Shown here: one piece after another, positions 20,101 to 42,418 of the stretch
Numbering within the stretch: position 1 is the stretch's first letter
Layout: every line of letters starts with the position of its first letter
Assembly: GCA_009760855.2 (NCBI GenBank)
Contig: WPIO01000001.1
Location: forward strand, 6,545,001 to 6,609,000
Direction: 5' to 3'
Length of the DNA: 64,000 bases
Source: Cristatella mucedo
Taxonomy: Eukaryota; Bryozoa; Phylactolaemata; Cristatellidae
Position numbers and translations under genes: made by a program
The notes under the pieces: model-generated
The model's database searches: none
Seen by the model: only the letters and a program-made list of their open reading frames with translations
What the model was told of the DNA's origin: nothing

Positions 20101-22527
20101 CATTTCTACGAGTCCAAAGTGAAACCATGGCATATCAAGCTGCTTTGCTCGTTAACGGCTAGCAATGTCGGCAACCCACAGCAATGGCCCAGACCAAGAC
20201 CATAATCCGCCGCAATCCCCCGAAATCGGTTGCTTAATGCTCCAATTTTGAATGCGTAATACAGAACACTTCGTTTAAATTGCAACCACATCGCTTTTGA
20301 CCACGTGGGTTCGTACAATTTTGCGAAATGCATGCTAATCAACGGCAATGGCTCGGCCTGAAGCAGCAATCCACTAAAATCGGTAACACCTACAAATTGG
20401 CTTTGCAAAGCTTCGATTGCCATTGCATACAACATTTCATTGTGCTAAAAGTGAAACCATTGAGTTTTCCAGTTATTTTGCCCGTTAATTGTCAACAATG
20501 TATGGTAACCCACAGCAATGGTAATGGTTAATACCGCAATCCGTGGAAAATTGTTTGAGAGCAATCGGTTAAATTGATACGGCTGCAATTTTGAAAAAGA
20601 GTGTGCTTTGTAGAGCAGCGAGAAATCATAATCGGAACTTTTAGTGTTCTCATTCTGGTCGTTTTGCGGCGGATTGCGGTATGGGACCAAGCCGTTGCAG
20701 TCGTTTGCAGTGCATTGCACGAGAACGCACACGCACAACGGAGTGAAAATTTGTGGGTGCACTTTGAACTAAGTCCAGTCTTATACGAAATGTAAATTAG
20801 GGCCTCAAGTAGGCGATTTGAGGATGATTTGCAGTGGATAAGACTGAATTGCGGCGGTATTTCCCCAGGTCATTTCGGGCGATTTCCGGGCATTGCCAGA
20901 GTTCTCAGATGCACGATTTTTTATTTTAAATGGGTGTACACACAACACAGTGCGATTTAATATGAAATAAAAACTAGAGCTCGGCGCAATCTACCTCTAG
21001 TCGTTTTGCGGTGGAGTGGAGTTGACTGCGGTATTAGCCCGGGCTAATTCAATCGATAACAGCGCATTGCACAACGGTCGTGCCAATACAAGTGAAATTT
21101 TATGAGTAAAATTGTCTCAAGAGTGTACTGTCTGTCATCCGCAATAAAAAAAGAGCTTTTCGCACAGGATTTCTTTCGTTGTGCGGTGGAATGCAGCGGA
21201 TTGCGGTATTGGCTCGGGCCGCTGCAATCTATTTCAGTGGACTTCGTGAGAACGCTTGAGCGGAATCTCGAGAAGAGTTGTAGATAAATTTTACATGTAG
21301 CGTAGTTGTATATTCAAGACTCTTTGGAACTTTGCGAAGCTGACTTGTGGTGAATTTGAGTCGAACTACAATGAATAGCGGTACAGGCCACCGTCGATGC
21401 AGCTCATTTGCAACAGTGCGTTCGCACATTGCCATGACATTTTCTGAATAGATAAAATCGAATGTATACTACAATATCTGCGTAATTAATAGTAAGCTTG
21501 AGTTGAATAACTTTTCCACTGCCCTTAGCAGTGCTAAGTGAAAGGCAGTGCAAGTCTAAGCCTTGAAGTCTTTCACTGCTTCAACGAACTCCGGGTTCGA
21601 TCCTCAAAATTTGTTAAAACTAGGAAGGTGCAACGAAACACGAACTCAGTAATGAGATTGGCATCAGCAAGCACGGTCTGTAGTTGAGTGATAAGGGAAG
21701 CTACAACATCGGTAAGACTGCTTAGACTGTCAGCTTCTGCCTTCTACAAGTCTGGTTCTAGCGGTTTAAGATTGGTTCACCTCTATTCATCACTCTAGTG
21801 ACGTCAGCCATTAATCTGGTCGTGCTGCTTCAAAGCAGCTTGTCAATGGGTGAGTACGTTTCCTCTACTCTTTAGTCGGCCTGCTTTCTGCTGAGGAACA
21901 CTTGTCAAAATTCGGGCCTGCTTAGACAAGACGAGCTGTAAAACACCTGGATAAAGATTTGGTTCTTATAGGGCGCTATACAAAAAGATTAATTATTATT
22001 ATTATTATTATTATTATGCAAGCTGTTCATAAGACGTCAGCCCTATGGCAGCTCTCTTCCGGCGGTCTCCTAAACGTGCAGCGAATTCCTTTGTACTCCA
22101 TGTTCTTCTCGTGATTCGTGTTTTCCTTTCCTGAGCCATCTGCTGCTCTCGGCAAAAGCTTCCCATCACTGCTCAAGCATCCCCACTTGCTCCTGTCGGC
22201 TATCCCACAGCTGACCATGGCTCTTTATTGAGTAATGCAATCGAAGTAGCTAGTCAGCCAGTTCGATGCTCACGATCGGATGCTGCGGCTGGCCAAGCGT
22301 AGAGTGTTCGGCTCACGAAGTGCAGCTTGGTACATGCTTGGCACCACGCGGCGACACCACGACACTGCGCGCACAGACATTGCACATGAGCACCGCTGCA
22401 CACGGACCTGCGAGTAGGCGTGCATAAAAGCATGCGTAAACCGAGGGAGATCAAAACAGAGCGGGCAGCCAGCTCGTGCGCCAAGGCTGCCCGAGCGAGC
22501 CGCCGATGCTCTAGGGCGACGTCGCAT
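3766..22527 (-). CDS. ACAT1: ACAT1: mitochondrial acetyl-CoA acetyltransferase (acetoacetyl-CoA thiolase), 5' seven exons
   Basis: Thiolase of ketone-body metabolism and isoleucine degradation, expected in the mitochondrial matrix. Minus-strand exons: 22527-22408, 11664-11547, 10089-9994, 5198-5098, 4978-4886, 4778-4728, 3922-3766. They join in frame and encode about 245 residues. Visible motifs are [11 protein letters not shown] (residues about 45-55), [13 protein letters not shown], the nucleophile region [10 protein letters not shown] with Cys at residue 126, and [14 protein letters not shown]. Residue 126 is also the human catalytic position, which supports the 40-residue first exon. Exon 7 ends at a donor (phase 1). 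The C-terminal half, including the NEAF and GHPIG catalytic loops, was not found in 1-3765 and probably lies beyond the left edge. Family assignment is secure; exon 1 is less certain. The introns contain LINEs, SINEs and microsatellites. Confidence 0.93.
3995..4146 (+). mobile_element. SINE family B copy
   Basis: tRNA-like head with the B box GTGGGTTCGGCTCC, the 'gcaatcc..tgcccactgcaggtggg' linker, and the end 'acataaatgaggctgctgaatcagct' (shown in parts across the copy). It lies in ACAT1 intron 6, opposite to the gene. Confidence 0.75.
4311..4432. repeat. (CA)n microsatellite, interrupted
   Basis: A CA-rich tract in ACAT1 intron 6 with a purer core at 4330-4362. The HTHT/CVCV open frames here are translated repeat. 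Confidence 0.95.
4639..4722. repeat. (GA)n microsatellite abutting the ACAT1 exon 6 donor
   Basis: A pure GA tract on the plus strand. In ACAT1 sense it is (CT)n starting about 6 nt after the exon 6 boundary: the donor reads gtgag and runs straight into ctctct. Confidence 0.95.
4728..4778 (-). CDS. ACAT1: ACAT1 exon 6
   Basis: A 51-nt exon encoding [17 protein letters not shown], phase 0 at both ends. Acceptor tttgtag, donor gtgagc. It aligns with the human LIVKDGLTDVYNKIHM segment. Confidence 0.93.
4886..4978 (-). CDS. ACAT1: ACAT1 exon 5
   Basis: 93 nt encoding [20 protein letters not shown] and onward to GGVQLL. This is the hallmark GGMESMS thiolase block. Acceptor ccttgaag, donor gtacgc, phase 0 at both ends. 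Confidence 0.95.
5098..5198 (-). CDS. ACAT1: ACAT1 exon 4 (active-site cysteine)
   Basis: 101 nt encoding [19 protein letters not shown] and onward to LMCGHQ. The nucleophilic Cys of the VCASG motif is present. Acceptor ccgtcag matches the human GAGLPISTPCTTINKV spacing. A second in-frame AG acceptor lies 9 nt inside (exon would start at 5189). Donor gtgagc. Confidence 0.95.
5599..5737 (-). mobile_element. SINE family A copy
   Basis: Read on minus: tRNA-like head with an A-box-like tggctcagtggttaagg, the B-box-like ggctcgagccc, then a tail 'agagattgagttctctta' and an ATTATATTTCATTTG end. The tail resembles the LINE family 1 3' end. Confidence 0.85.
5745..6320 (-). mobile_element. LINE family 3 fragment (RT C-terminal region)
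   Basis: Minus frames carry [19 protein letters not shown], the type of motif found near the C-terminus of jockey/CR1-type reverse transcriptases. Stops and frameshifts show decay. It lies directly upstream, on the same strand, of the SINE A copy at 5599-5737. Confidence 0.65.
6665..8035 (-). mobile_element. LINE family 2, decayed
   Basis: Minus frames encode [20 protein letters not shown] (about 7200-7245), a conserved block after the RT thumb. The 3' end near 6665-6735 has an ATT-rich tail and a worn version of the 'agagaactnaatctc' motif. Related sequence occurs at 57555-58137. Internal direct duplications of 28 bp (6881-6908 / 6909-6936) and 25 bp (7806-7830 / 7850-7874) are present. Confidence 0.65.
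8040..9590. other. ACAT1 intron 3: no gene recognised, contains a palindrome
   Basis: No convincing exon. Two adjacent small hairpins occur at 8384-8408 (10-bp stem) and about 8416-8436 (CACGAAG/CTTCGTG). A minus-strand open frame at 8891-9079 has no family I recognise. Confidence 0.5.
9145..9180. repeat. Perfect 36-bp palindrome
   Basis: TACCCTGTGCAGCCGGCC (9145-9162) is followed directly by its exact reverse complement with no loop. The centre is GGCCGGCC. It lies in ACAT1 intron 3. Confidence 0.9.
9600..9690 (+). repeat. Dispersed repeat D, copy 1 (short)
   Basis: Shares 'taccgtgtgccagcaaagcc' and 'ttttgagtgctac' with copies at about 48722-49112, 53690-54035 and 58165-58320. The family is not recognised. 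Confidence 0.45.
9994..10089 (-). CDS. ACAT1: ACAT1 exon 3
   Basis: 96 nt encoding [20 protein letters not shown] and [11 protein letters not shown], matching the human [29 protein letters not shown] region. Acceptor ctcttgtag. A second in-frame AG lies 6 nt inside (exon would start at 10083). Donor gtacgc. Confidence 0.93.
10243..10410 (-). mobile_element. SINE family A copy with internal duplication
   Basis: Same order as the 5599-5737 copy on minus. A stretch around 'ggtcatcaaatg/ggtcatcaaagg' is duplicated between the B-box region and the head, lengthening the copy. Confidence 0.75.
10865..11130 (+). mobile_element. Possible tRNA-derived SINE, third family
   Basis: An A-box-like 'gagctcagctggtgagg' and the B box GGTTCGAATCC (about 10941-10951) are about 60 bp apart, followed by a GC-moderate body. 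I see no second copy in this window, so repeat status is unproven. Confidence 0.35.
11490..11511. repeat. (GCTA)n tetranucleotide repeat
   Basis: About five AGCT/GCTA units next to ACAT1 exon 2. Confidence 0.85.
11547..11664 (-). CDS. ACAT1: ACAT1 exon 2
   Basis: 118 nt encoding [20 protein letters not shown] and onward to AIKAAIERG. This is the N-terminal thiolase strand with the RTPIGSF signature. Acceptor gctcgtag, donor gtgagt, ends in phase 1. Confidence 0.95.
12009..12148. repeat. (CT)n microsatellite
   Basis: A CT-rich tract with CTACTCACT interruptions and a pure core at 12121-12148, in ACAT1 intron 1. Confidence 0.95.
12245..12440 (-). mobile_element. LINE family 1 internal fragment
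   Basis: Matches the RT region seen at about 52950-53090 (minus), encoding the GKPSV..KL..L and LGVIFQSDLSL segments in decayed form. It abuts another 3' fragment at 12447, so the element is rearranged. Confidence 0.7.
12447..13011 (-). mobile_element. LINE family 1 3' part
   Basis: An (ATA)n tail, then the conserved LINE 3' end and RT C-terminus on minus: [47 protein letters not shown]. It is broken by a SINE A copy at 13015-13149. Confidence 0.88.
13015..13149 (-). mobile_element. SINE family A inserted in LINE family 1
   Basis: A complete SINE A in the same orientation as the host LINE. LINE sequence resumes at 13150, but about 430 bp further upstream in the LINE than where it stopped. 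So the insertion came with a deletion, or joined two LINE pieces. Confidence 0.85.
13150..14180 (-). mobile_element. LINE family 1 5' part, decayed
   Basis: Minus frames give [26 protein letters not shown] and a decayed motif A region (LFNTID instead of AFDTID). They parallel the copy at 61906-62600. Several stops and frameshifts. Confidence 0.8.
14668..14843 (+). mobile_element. SINE family B, well preserved
   Basis: tRNA-like head 'tgagccgtgatggcatac', B box GTGGGTTCGATTCC, then 'tttatcgccactgcaagcgg', 'tgatagccgtaaaggctctt' and an end with 'aggctgtttaatcagctag'. It serves as the family reference in this window. Confidence 0.88.
14880..15990. repeat. Diverged tandem array, about seven units of roughly 172 bp
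   Basis: The landmark gctgccatttccac (and variants) recurs at about 14889, 15061, 15229, 15400, 15569, 15711 and 15886. Each is followed by 'ttttgattttaaattata', 'aaatttcatgcgattgc' and 'atggcctccgatggcccggc' variants. Units are substantially diverged. It resembles an old satellite fragment in ACAT1 intron 1. Confidence 0.8.
16015..16115 (+). mobile_element. LINE family 1 3' tail
   Basis: 'ctttgcagcaaatgtaaag' followed by 'ctagaaagagattgaggtct' and ATTATTATTA, the shared LINE 3' end only. Confidence 0.75.
16116..17140. other. ACAT1 intron 1, nothing recognised
   Basis: Open frames on both strands (16334-16552 plus, 16533-16900 minus) show no family resemblance and are not flanked by convincing splice sites. 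Confidence 0.45.
17144..17221. repeat. (CA)n microsatellite
   Basis: Nearly pure CA with one TGCACG interruption. Confidence 0.95.
17965..19085 (+). mobile_element. LINE family 1, old copy
   Basis: Matches the LINE RT from 'catcactagcactgctctgc' to the RT C-terminus and 3' UTR ('catgctgacgctgtgcacgc'), with many indels and stops. It lacks the usual 3' tail and ends near 19085. Confidence 0.8.
19611..19631. repeat. (TAATG)n pentanucleotide
   Basis: Four TAATG units directly before dispersed repeat E. Confidence 0.8.
19640..19870 (+). repeat. Dispersed repeat E, copy 1
   Basis: Shares about 220 bp with 26730-26940, including 'gatgttacgcaggag', 'tatagcgca', 'gaggtagtgagtagc' and 'tagcagct.aggac'. 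Not assigned to a known family. Confidence 0.7.
20100..20560. repeat. Diverged direct duplication, offset about 330 bp
   Basis: 20117-20188 and 20448-20521 both run 'aaagtgaaaccat' ... 'gctcgttaa/gcccgttaa' ... 'aacccacagcaatgg'. The surrounding region to about 21300 is rich in gcaat/attgc words, suggesting more worn units. Confidence 0.6.
21940..22017 (+). mobile_element. SINE/LINE shared 3' tail with (ATT)n
   Basis: 'aaagatttggttcttatagg' and 'gcgctatacaaaaag' followed by (ATT)n. This is a worn copy of the shared SINE A / LINE 1 tail. A tRNA-like head may lie at about 21530-21605 but is unclear. Confidence 0.5.
22408..22527 (-). CDS. ACAT1: ACAT1 exon 1 (proposed): mitochondrial presequence
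   Basis: An ATG at 22527 opens a 40-codon exon beginning [20 protein letters not shown] and ending HAYSQ. It is rich in Arg/Ala/Ser with a single acidic residue, as expected for a matrix-targeting peptide. Donor is gtccgt (weak), phase 0, which fits exon 2 (EVFIV). Joining it puts the catalytic Cys at residue 126, as in human ACAT1. The implied intron is about 10.7 kb. No long homology can prove a presequence, so this is inference. Confidence 0.55.
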
Positions 22528-22559
22528 CGCTCCTTATGAGCTGCGCCAAGAGTGGCTGG

Positions 22560-22594
22560 CCAATCTGACTCAGCCCCTCACCGATCCTCATTGG
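22560..22594 (-). promoter_or_regulatory. Possible ACAT1 proximal promoter elements
   Basis: Upstream of the proposed ATG at 22527, minus strand, there is a CCAAT box (22590-22594), an AP-1-type TGAGTCA (22566-22572) and an ATTGG (22560-22564). No TATA box is seen. The stretch also lies just past the CSTF1 3' end. Confidence 0.35.
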
Positions 22595-22651
22595 TTTGTT
22601 GGCAGCCAATGAGAGCATGAGCAACGAGGGCTGCACAGCAAGGAATAGAGC

Positions 22652-22657
22652 TATATT
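22652..22657 (-). promoter_or_regulatory. Possible variant poly(A) signal of CSTF1
   Basis: AATATA on the minus strand, about 165 nt after the CSTF1 stop. No canonical AATAAA is seen between the stop and the ACAT1 start. Confidence 0.3.
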
Positions 22658-22818
22658 TTGGACCTTACAACAGGTGCGCAAAGTAACACGCAAAGTAACA
22701 ACTTCCTGCACTCCAGTGCCGAGCACTGAAGCTGTCTCTGCAAGTGCTGCCAGTCAGCGGGACGCAGCGGCACGGCCAGTTCGACGGAGACCAACATCGG
22801 TGAACGAATCTGCTCGGT

Positions 22819-36181
<13,363 letters not shown>

Positions 36182-36526
36182 GGTGCAAATGATCCAAAAT
36201 ATTGACAGATTTTCGAGCTAATATCGCAGTTTAATCAGAATTTAAACGGTTTCCTCTAACCAGACTAAAAGTCAGCAAACCGGAAACCAACCGAAGTCCC
36301 GCGTGAACGACTAGCCCGGCTGCATCAGGATGGTGAATGTTTCTCGCCTCCCACGAGTCCCCGGAAGAAGAGAAGTTCCGGTGTCGAATGCGCGAGCGCA
36401 GCATTTCTGAGTATCTATACGGTTCTGGGCAAGTGGGATCCAAGTAAACATTAAGTACTGAAGTTAAGTACGCCGATATTTAATTACGCTGATTTTATCC
36501 TTGCGTTAAAATAAAAAATACTAACT

Positions 36527-36672
36527 GATTTAACAGCCTCTTTTGCATAGCGACAGAAGAGCCTTTACGGCTATCAACACCGCTTGCAGCGGCGGTAAAG
36601 AATCGCCCACCGCAGGATTCGAACCGGTCGTGAAAAGCAACCACCTTACCTGTGTGCCATCGTGGCTCACCA
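36527..36672 (-). mobile_element. SINE family B copy
   Basis: The reverse complement of the 14668-14843 type, with high similarity through tRNA-like head, B box and tail, about 350 bp upstream of CSTF1 exon 1. Confidence 0.85.
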
Positions 36673-36780
36673 ACACGGCCTTGTTTGAAAACGAAGTTAG
36701 CCGGCTAGATCCCATGTATCGTCGAACTTTTATGTCGCGCAATGTATTTCCCAGCAACATGTAGAATAAATTACAAGCAC

Positions 36781-36925
<145 letters not shown>

Positions 36926-36949
36926 ACACATATATATTAGTATATATAT

Positions 36950-37083
36950 AATTCATTTGTATAGCGCCCTAAGAGAACTTAATCTCTATTCAGGCGCTTC
37001 ACCTATGCCACGGGGCTCGAGCCCACGACCTCAGCCAGACCTTGGTCTGGGCGAGCACCTCAACGGCTGGACTAAACCAGCTC
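36950..37083 (-). mobile_element. SINE family A copy
   Basis: Full copy on minus with 'cctaagagaacttaatctct', 'ggggctcgagcccacgac' and 'ggactaaaccag'. Confidence 0.88.
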
Positions 37084-37089
37084 ATCTTG

Positions 37090-38370
37090 AAGTTGCTGGG
37101 CTGTTTTGAAATGCGACAGCCTTCGAATACCCTTAGAGATCAGACCATGCACAGGAATTAAGCACCTGCATAAAGCACCTCAAAGCTCCTCAAGGGTAGG
37201 TTTAGTGGAACGCGGGGCTGAACCTTGCCCGACAGTGAGTTAGCCTGTGTTACTGCTTACACGTAGATAAGCCATCAAAATGCGAATGCTGGCGAGCCGA
37301 AACCACTGAGCGACCACTAAGCACACATACGCGATTGTAAAACAATAGCTGACACGCCAGCTCTAGTTGACACGATGCAATCGTGAGCGCTGGACTTACA
37401 CAATCAGGTCTCCCCTCTGGCTCAGACCAGGTTATACAGTTAATGATACATGTGGCTTATCGAATAAAGAGAATTTTTTTATCTTCATACTCCTCAGCAA
37501 TTCTCTTACCATTAACCTGTAAAATTCCTTATAAGCCGCCGGTCAACAGAATTCGTTCCGGAGGGCTGAGCTTTTACCAGCTTGTGTGATCAAAGTCGCC
37601 GGAAAAGTGCCGTCAAACAGCACTTTCCATCGAACAACACTTTCCTGCCGTAATAGCCCTAGAGCAGCTGTTCTGTTTTCCACGTAAAATTTACTTGAGA
37701 CATCTGAGTTATTCGATGTCAGAGGTCTTATTGAGGCGGTTTCCTTATTTTAGCCATAGGCAGGGAAATAAAAATGGCAGTGTCCAAAGTAGTCACAATT
37801 AGGTTAACTGAAAACGATCGACGGTCAAGAGAAGCTGTGGTTATGCGGACTTAACTTTGCAGCATTCAAATAAACTATATTGCTCATCTGATTGAACCGA
37901 GGTGGCTGGCTTCAGAAAATAGTCGCACGGATGGATTCCAAGATTCCTTGGCCACTTACTGTAGTAAGCATCGCATAGTCACGCCTGATTCTCAGGGAGC
38001 AAAGCGGAATTTTAAGGTTACTTTTCGAGAATATATTGAGACGATTGGATTGACAATCAAACACTTGTTTATGGTTGATTTCATACATCAGATGTGAAGT
38101 TTTGACGATTTCGAGTTGAAAGGAATACATTCACAATTAGGCTAATGATGTCTAACCCGTAACTAAACTAGAAGCAACATATATAAAATAATTTTTTTTA
38201 CCAATCTCTGCATCACATAAGACTTGTGTCCCAACTTTTTGAGCCTTGGTACGTCGATGTACATGTCTGCAGTTTGTTGAGGCACATTCTTGTGACTTTG
38301 TAGCAGCTTCATTTACATTGTAGCGCGTATCGCGGGCCGTGTAAATTCTATAGCTAGGCCAGTACTTGAT
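37090..38370. other. Intergenic, nothing recognised
   Basis: Between CSTF1 and the MFI homologue. No exon, RNA gene or repeat family recognised. Confidence 0.5.
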
Positions 38371-38519
38371 GTAGTTTGTTCGCACAGCAGAGAGCCAGCC
38401 GATGCCCAACACCGACAGTTTATTCCCAACGCACGGAGCCCAAGAGCGAACGGCTCCCCTCAGCCCCTACCCTCACACGACTCCCCAGTCCCGTTGACTC
38501 CGATGATTCATCGACCACA

Positions 38520-38712
38520 ACTGTGCACCGGCCGACCCTGATGGTGAATCCACCATCTGGCCACCAGCTGGTCCATGCCACATCAAAGGCGGACCACAGC
38601 AGTGCACTGGCTGACCCTGATGGTGAATCCACCATCTGGCCACCAGCTGGTTACCGGCCTGTGTCCATACCACATCACAGGCGGACCACAGCTGTGCACC
38701 GGCCCCACTCGG
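38520..38712. repeat. Minisatellite, about 80-92-bp units (two full, one partial)
   Basis: Units start at about 38524, 38604 and 38696, each with 'tgcaccggccgaccctgatg' or variant; the first two continue with 'gtgaatccaccatctggcca'. Internal indels change unit length. It lies in a plus-strand open frame (38376-38786) that is Pro/Ser/His-rich, without recognisable homology. Confidence 0.85.
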
Positions 38713-39019
38713 TGGTGCTTCTAACAGCTCACCAGTGGCTTATTAGAGGAGCCTGCATACAATACATACATACGAACTACACTTGAGAGCTCAACGTGAA
38801 GTTTGATTCACTGCATATGTTCATTTCTGATTTTTTTGGGATAAGTTTTGCTAGACATGTCCATGATGGAAGATAATACAATTCAAGGACATTTGATCTG
38901 CTTGTGGGTCATCTTCCAGGTGGGAGGGCTAAAGACCATTGGCCTCCCAGCCGATGACTTCCATAGCCGAGCTACAACTAAGGTGAAACATAGCTCACAT
39001 CACGTAGCCACGTTCGAAT

Positions 39020-39985
39020 ATCTTAATCGTCTTAACTTACTAGTTATGGGCAAACCCAGTGTGATTCAGAAATTGGAAAGGCTAACGCTCAAAATTGGCT
39101 CTGCCTGCATATCTCCTGTTGAATCAGCTCGAAATCTAGTTGTAATATTCCAAAGCGACCTCTCGTTAGACGACCACATCAGCTCCACAATCAAGTCTGC
39201 CTACTTTCAGCTTCATAACATTCTAAAATTCGGGCTTGTTTAGATAAGGATACCACGTCCAAGTTGGTTCATGCATTCGTGACGTCCCGTCTTGACTTCT
39301 GTAACTCACTGCTTGCTGGCCTACCGGCATGTGCAATCAGGTGATTACAGCTGGTGCCAACTCTGCAGCTAGGCTTGTCTGTCGTGAGCGTCGCAGTTGC
39401 CATATCACACCACTTCTCGCCAACCTGCACTGGCTACCAGTCGAGCAACTGGTCAACTTCAAGGTTTTATCGCTCACTTTTAGGTCACTTCATCCTTTGA
39501 CTCAAGCCTATCTCTCAGATCTACTCACCCCCAGGCCAAGCATCGTACCGCCCGCTTTTCGGAATCCAGCAGTTTACCTATACTTCGTACAAACCTCAAA
39601 TCCTTTGGAGACCGTGCATTTAGTTCGTATGCTCCTAAAGCCTGGAACTCACTCCCGACTTGCGTCAGAACATGCCTTGACTTAACCACATTTAAAAAGA
39701 ACGTAAAAACACACCTATATAGGACAGCATTTACTTTGTCCCTGTGATTCGTCCTTGATGTGCTTATGCGTGTTGACACTGTGCATGCTGCCACAAACCA
39801 TACTTGCATGCCGACCCTGTGCATGTCACCCCTAACCATGTTGTTAATGTTGTTTTTCAGGCATGATATTACTCACCATTCAATCGTGTTTCCCTTTGCA
39901 GCAAATGTAAAGCGCCTAGAAAGAGATTGAGTTCTCCGAGGGCGCTTTATCAAGCGCATTACTATTATTATTATTAATTATAGCA
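39020..39985 (+). mobile_element. LINE family 1, 5'-truncated
   Basis: Begins in the RT region at NRLNLLVMGKPSVIQKLERL and runs to the C-terminus, 3' UTR and the 'agagattgagttctccgagg' end with (ATT)n. Frameshifts occur after HNILKFGLV. Confidence 0.88.
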
Positions 39986-41569
39986 CTCTCGCTTTCCGAC
40001 ACCAAGCGTTAAAAGCGTTTCTAGTATGTTGCAGAATTCTCTTCAGAAAATCGAAGTTCTTGCGAACATCGTATTCGGAAACCGACCCGGCTACGACCTG
40101 TTTAAAGCACATCTATTTGTTGTTCGCCGCAAAGCGTATGAAATTACGTATCCATGGCCATCTAAACGCTTACTGCTTGAAGCTGGGTCGCGTACCGCCG
40201 CAAGCTTTAGATTCATCGACTGCTAGTAACCTGTTTATTTGGTGCGATCCCGCGTACCTATTATTGTTTCGTTAGCGTCGTTCAAATGCATTCCTAGATG
40301 CGGTTGCTGTTGCTGTGGTCCATGAATCGGGCATTCACAAACGAAAAACCATGCGTAGCCACCCACCGTGGTGACCAAAACCCACGTGGTCGGAAGCTCA
40401 GCTTGTTTGGTATTCACAGCATTGTCTCGTGCCATCATGCGTATTCTCTCTCAAGTGCTATTTTGAAACATTCTAAATTGGTCACCAGGCCCCCTAATAA
40501 TACACGACATGATTATTGAAGACCTGTTGATCTGAAGATCCCTTCTCGACCTGTTCGCATAGACCGAGACCTGGCTGAAATAGCCGCACTGCCTGACCAT
40601 ATCCGACGCCACTCCGGCAAACATTTCCTCCTTCCATATAATTCATTCATTCCATTCCTCATTCCTGGATCAATTAAAGATGGTACTGGAATCGCCAGTA
40701 TCGCACATTCCTCCACATATTTCAAACCGTTTGCATTCCCCTCGAAGCAGCCTTTCGAATCTGTTATTTTGAGTCCGACAACAAATTGGTGGCAATAACC
40801 TATCAATCCCGGGTACAAAGTCCTCCTTTATATAAAGTTTTTCCGACCTCATTTCAATTATGCGTGCAAGAAATCAATCTTTCCTCGTTATGGGTGACGT
40901 TAACATTCATTTTGACAGCTTAACTGAGCCTTAAGTGCCGAATTTCATACACTAACTGACTCATTTTCTCATGTGGCTAATTGGCATGACCTTTTTGACA
41001 ACAAGGGTCACCCACTCGATGAAATACTCTCCCACAACTGTATGCTATCATTTCATATTATTATCGAATTATGATCATCTGGCTACATGTGGATCTCATT
41101 CCGTCTACAGCGTGTGCCCTCCTCCGTATCCAAAATCATCTGTGAATCGCGAAACCTCAGTAATCTTGACATCGATGCTGCCTGTGCGAGAATATCTTCT
41201 TTGCCCGTGATGCTCAATCCCCCTTCCGACCTGTAGTCATTAATGACGATACAACCAACTTACTGGTTTTGGGAAAGCCAAGTTTGATTCGGAAAGTGTG
41301 ATTGGAAAAATTGCAGCTCAAAACTTGCTCTACCAGTATATCTGCTGTTGCATCTGCACAAAATCTAGATGTCCTATTCTGAAGTGCCCTACCACTAGAA
41401 GACCACACTCAAATCTCCCTACTTTCAGCTACACAACATTGCTAAAATTTGGGCTTGCTTAGGATACTAAATTACATGGATACTACATCCAAGTTGATCC
41501 ACGCATTTGTAACATCCGTCTTGACGTCTGTAACTCATTGCTGGCTGGTCTATCGGCCTGTGCAACTAC

Positions 41570-41755
41570 GGCTTGGTGAGCCGTGATGACACACTAGGTA
41601 AGGCGGTTGCTTTTCATGATCTCAGTCCAGAGCATGGGTTCAAATCCTGCAGTGGGCAATCCATTGTTGCTGCTGCAAGCTTTGGTAGCAGTAAAGGCTC
41701 TTCTATCGTTATAAAAAATAGGCTGTTGAATCAACTAGTATTTTTTTACAGTTGT
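41570..41755 (+). mobile_element. SINE family B inserted in LINE
   Basis: Head 'ggtgagccgtgatgacacac', B box GGTTCAAATCC and the tail 'aggctgttgaatcaactag' interrupt the LINE RT between 'gcctgtgcaacta' and 'acataactctgcggct'. Confidence 0.82.
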
Positions 41756-42245
41756 ACATAACTCTGCGGCTACGCTTGTCTGTGGTGAGCGTCGAAGTTG
41801 CCACACCACATCACTTTTCGCCGAATTGCACTGGCTCCCAGTCAAGCAGCTTATCGACTTCAAGGTTCTGTCACTCACTTTTAGGTCCCTTCATTCTCTG
41901 GCTTCAGCCTGTCTAGCCGAACTACTCCCCCACCAAGCTAGCCATCGTAGCACCAGCTTTTCTGAATCAAATCGTTAGCTATACGTCAAATTAGATTAAC
42001 CTCAAATGCTTTGGAGACCGTCCCTTTAGTTCGCAAAGTCTCAAACCCTTGAACTCATTTCCAATTGACGTCACGACATTCTCTGACTTGGCGACATTTA
42101 AAAAGAAACTAAAAACGCAAGTGTTCAACACTACATTTAGTGGGCCCTTTGGATTTGTCCTATATTGGCTTATCCAAACTGACACTGTGCTAGTCACCAT
42201 AATTGCACGCTGACCATGAGCATGTCACCTCTAACCATGTGATTG

Positions 42246-42418
42246 GTGAGCCGTGATGGCACACTAGGTAAGGCGGTTGCTTTCACGATCTCGGTCCCGA
42301 GGTCGTGGCTTCGATTCCTGCGGCGGGTGATTCTTTATCGCCACTGCAAGCGGTGGTGATAGCTATAAAGGCTCTTCTGTCGCTATACAAAAAGGGACTG
42401 CTTAATCAGCTAGGATTT
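42246..42418 (+). mobile_element. SINE family B inserted in LINE, with target duplication
   Basis: Very similar to 14668-14843. The TSD ATGTGAT is present on both sides. The SINE ends in (ATTT)n before the second TSD. Confidence 0.87.

Noticed and set aside
38376-38786. 136-aa plus-strand gene
   Set aside because: Built on a minisatellite whose unit indels are not multiples of three; no recognisable domain. Kept only as a repeat and a finding.
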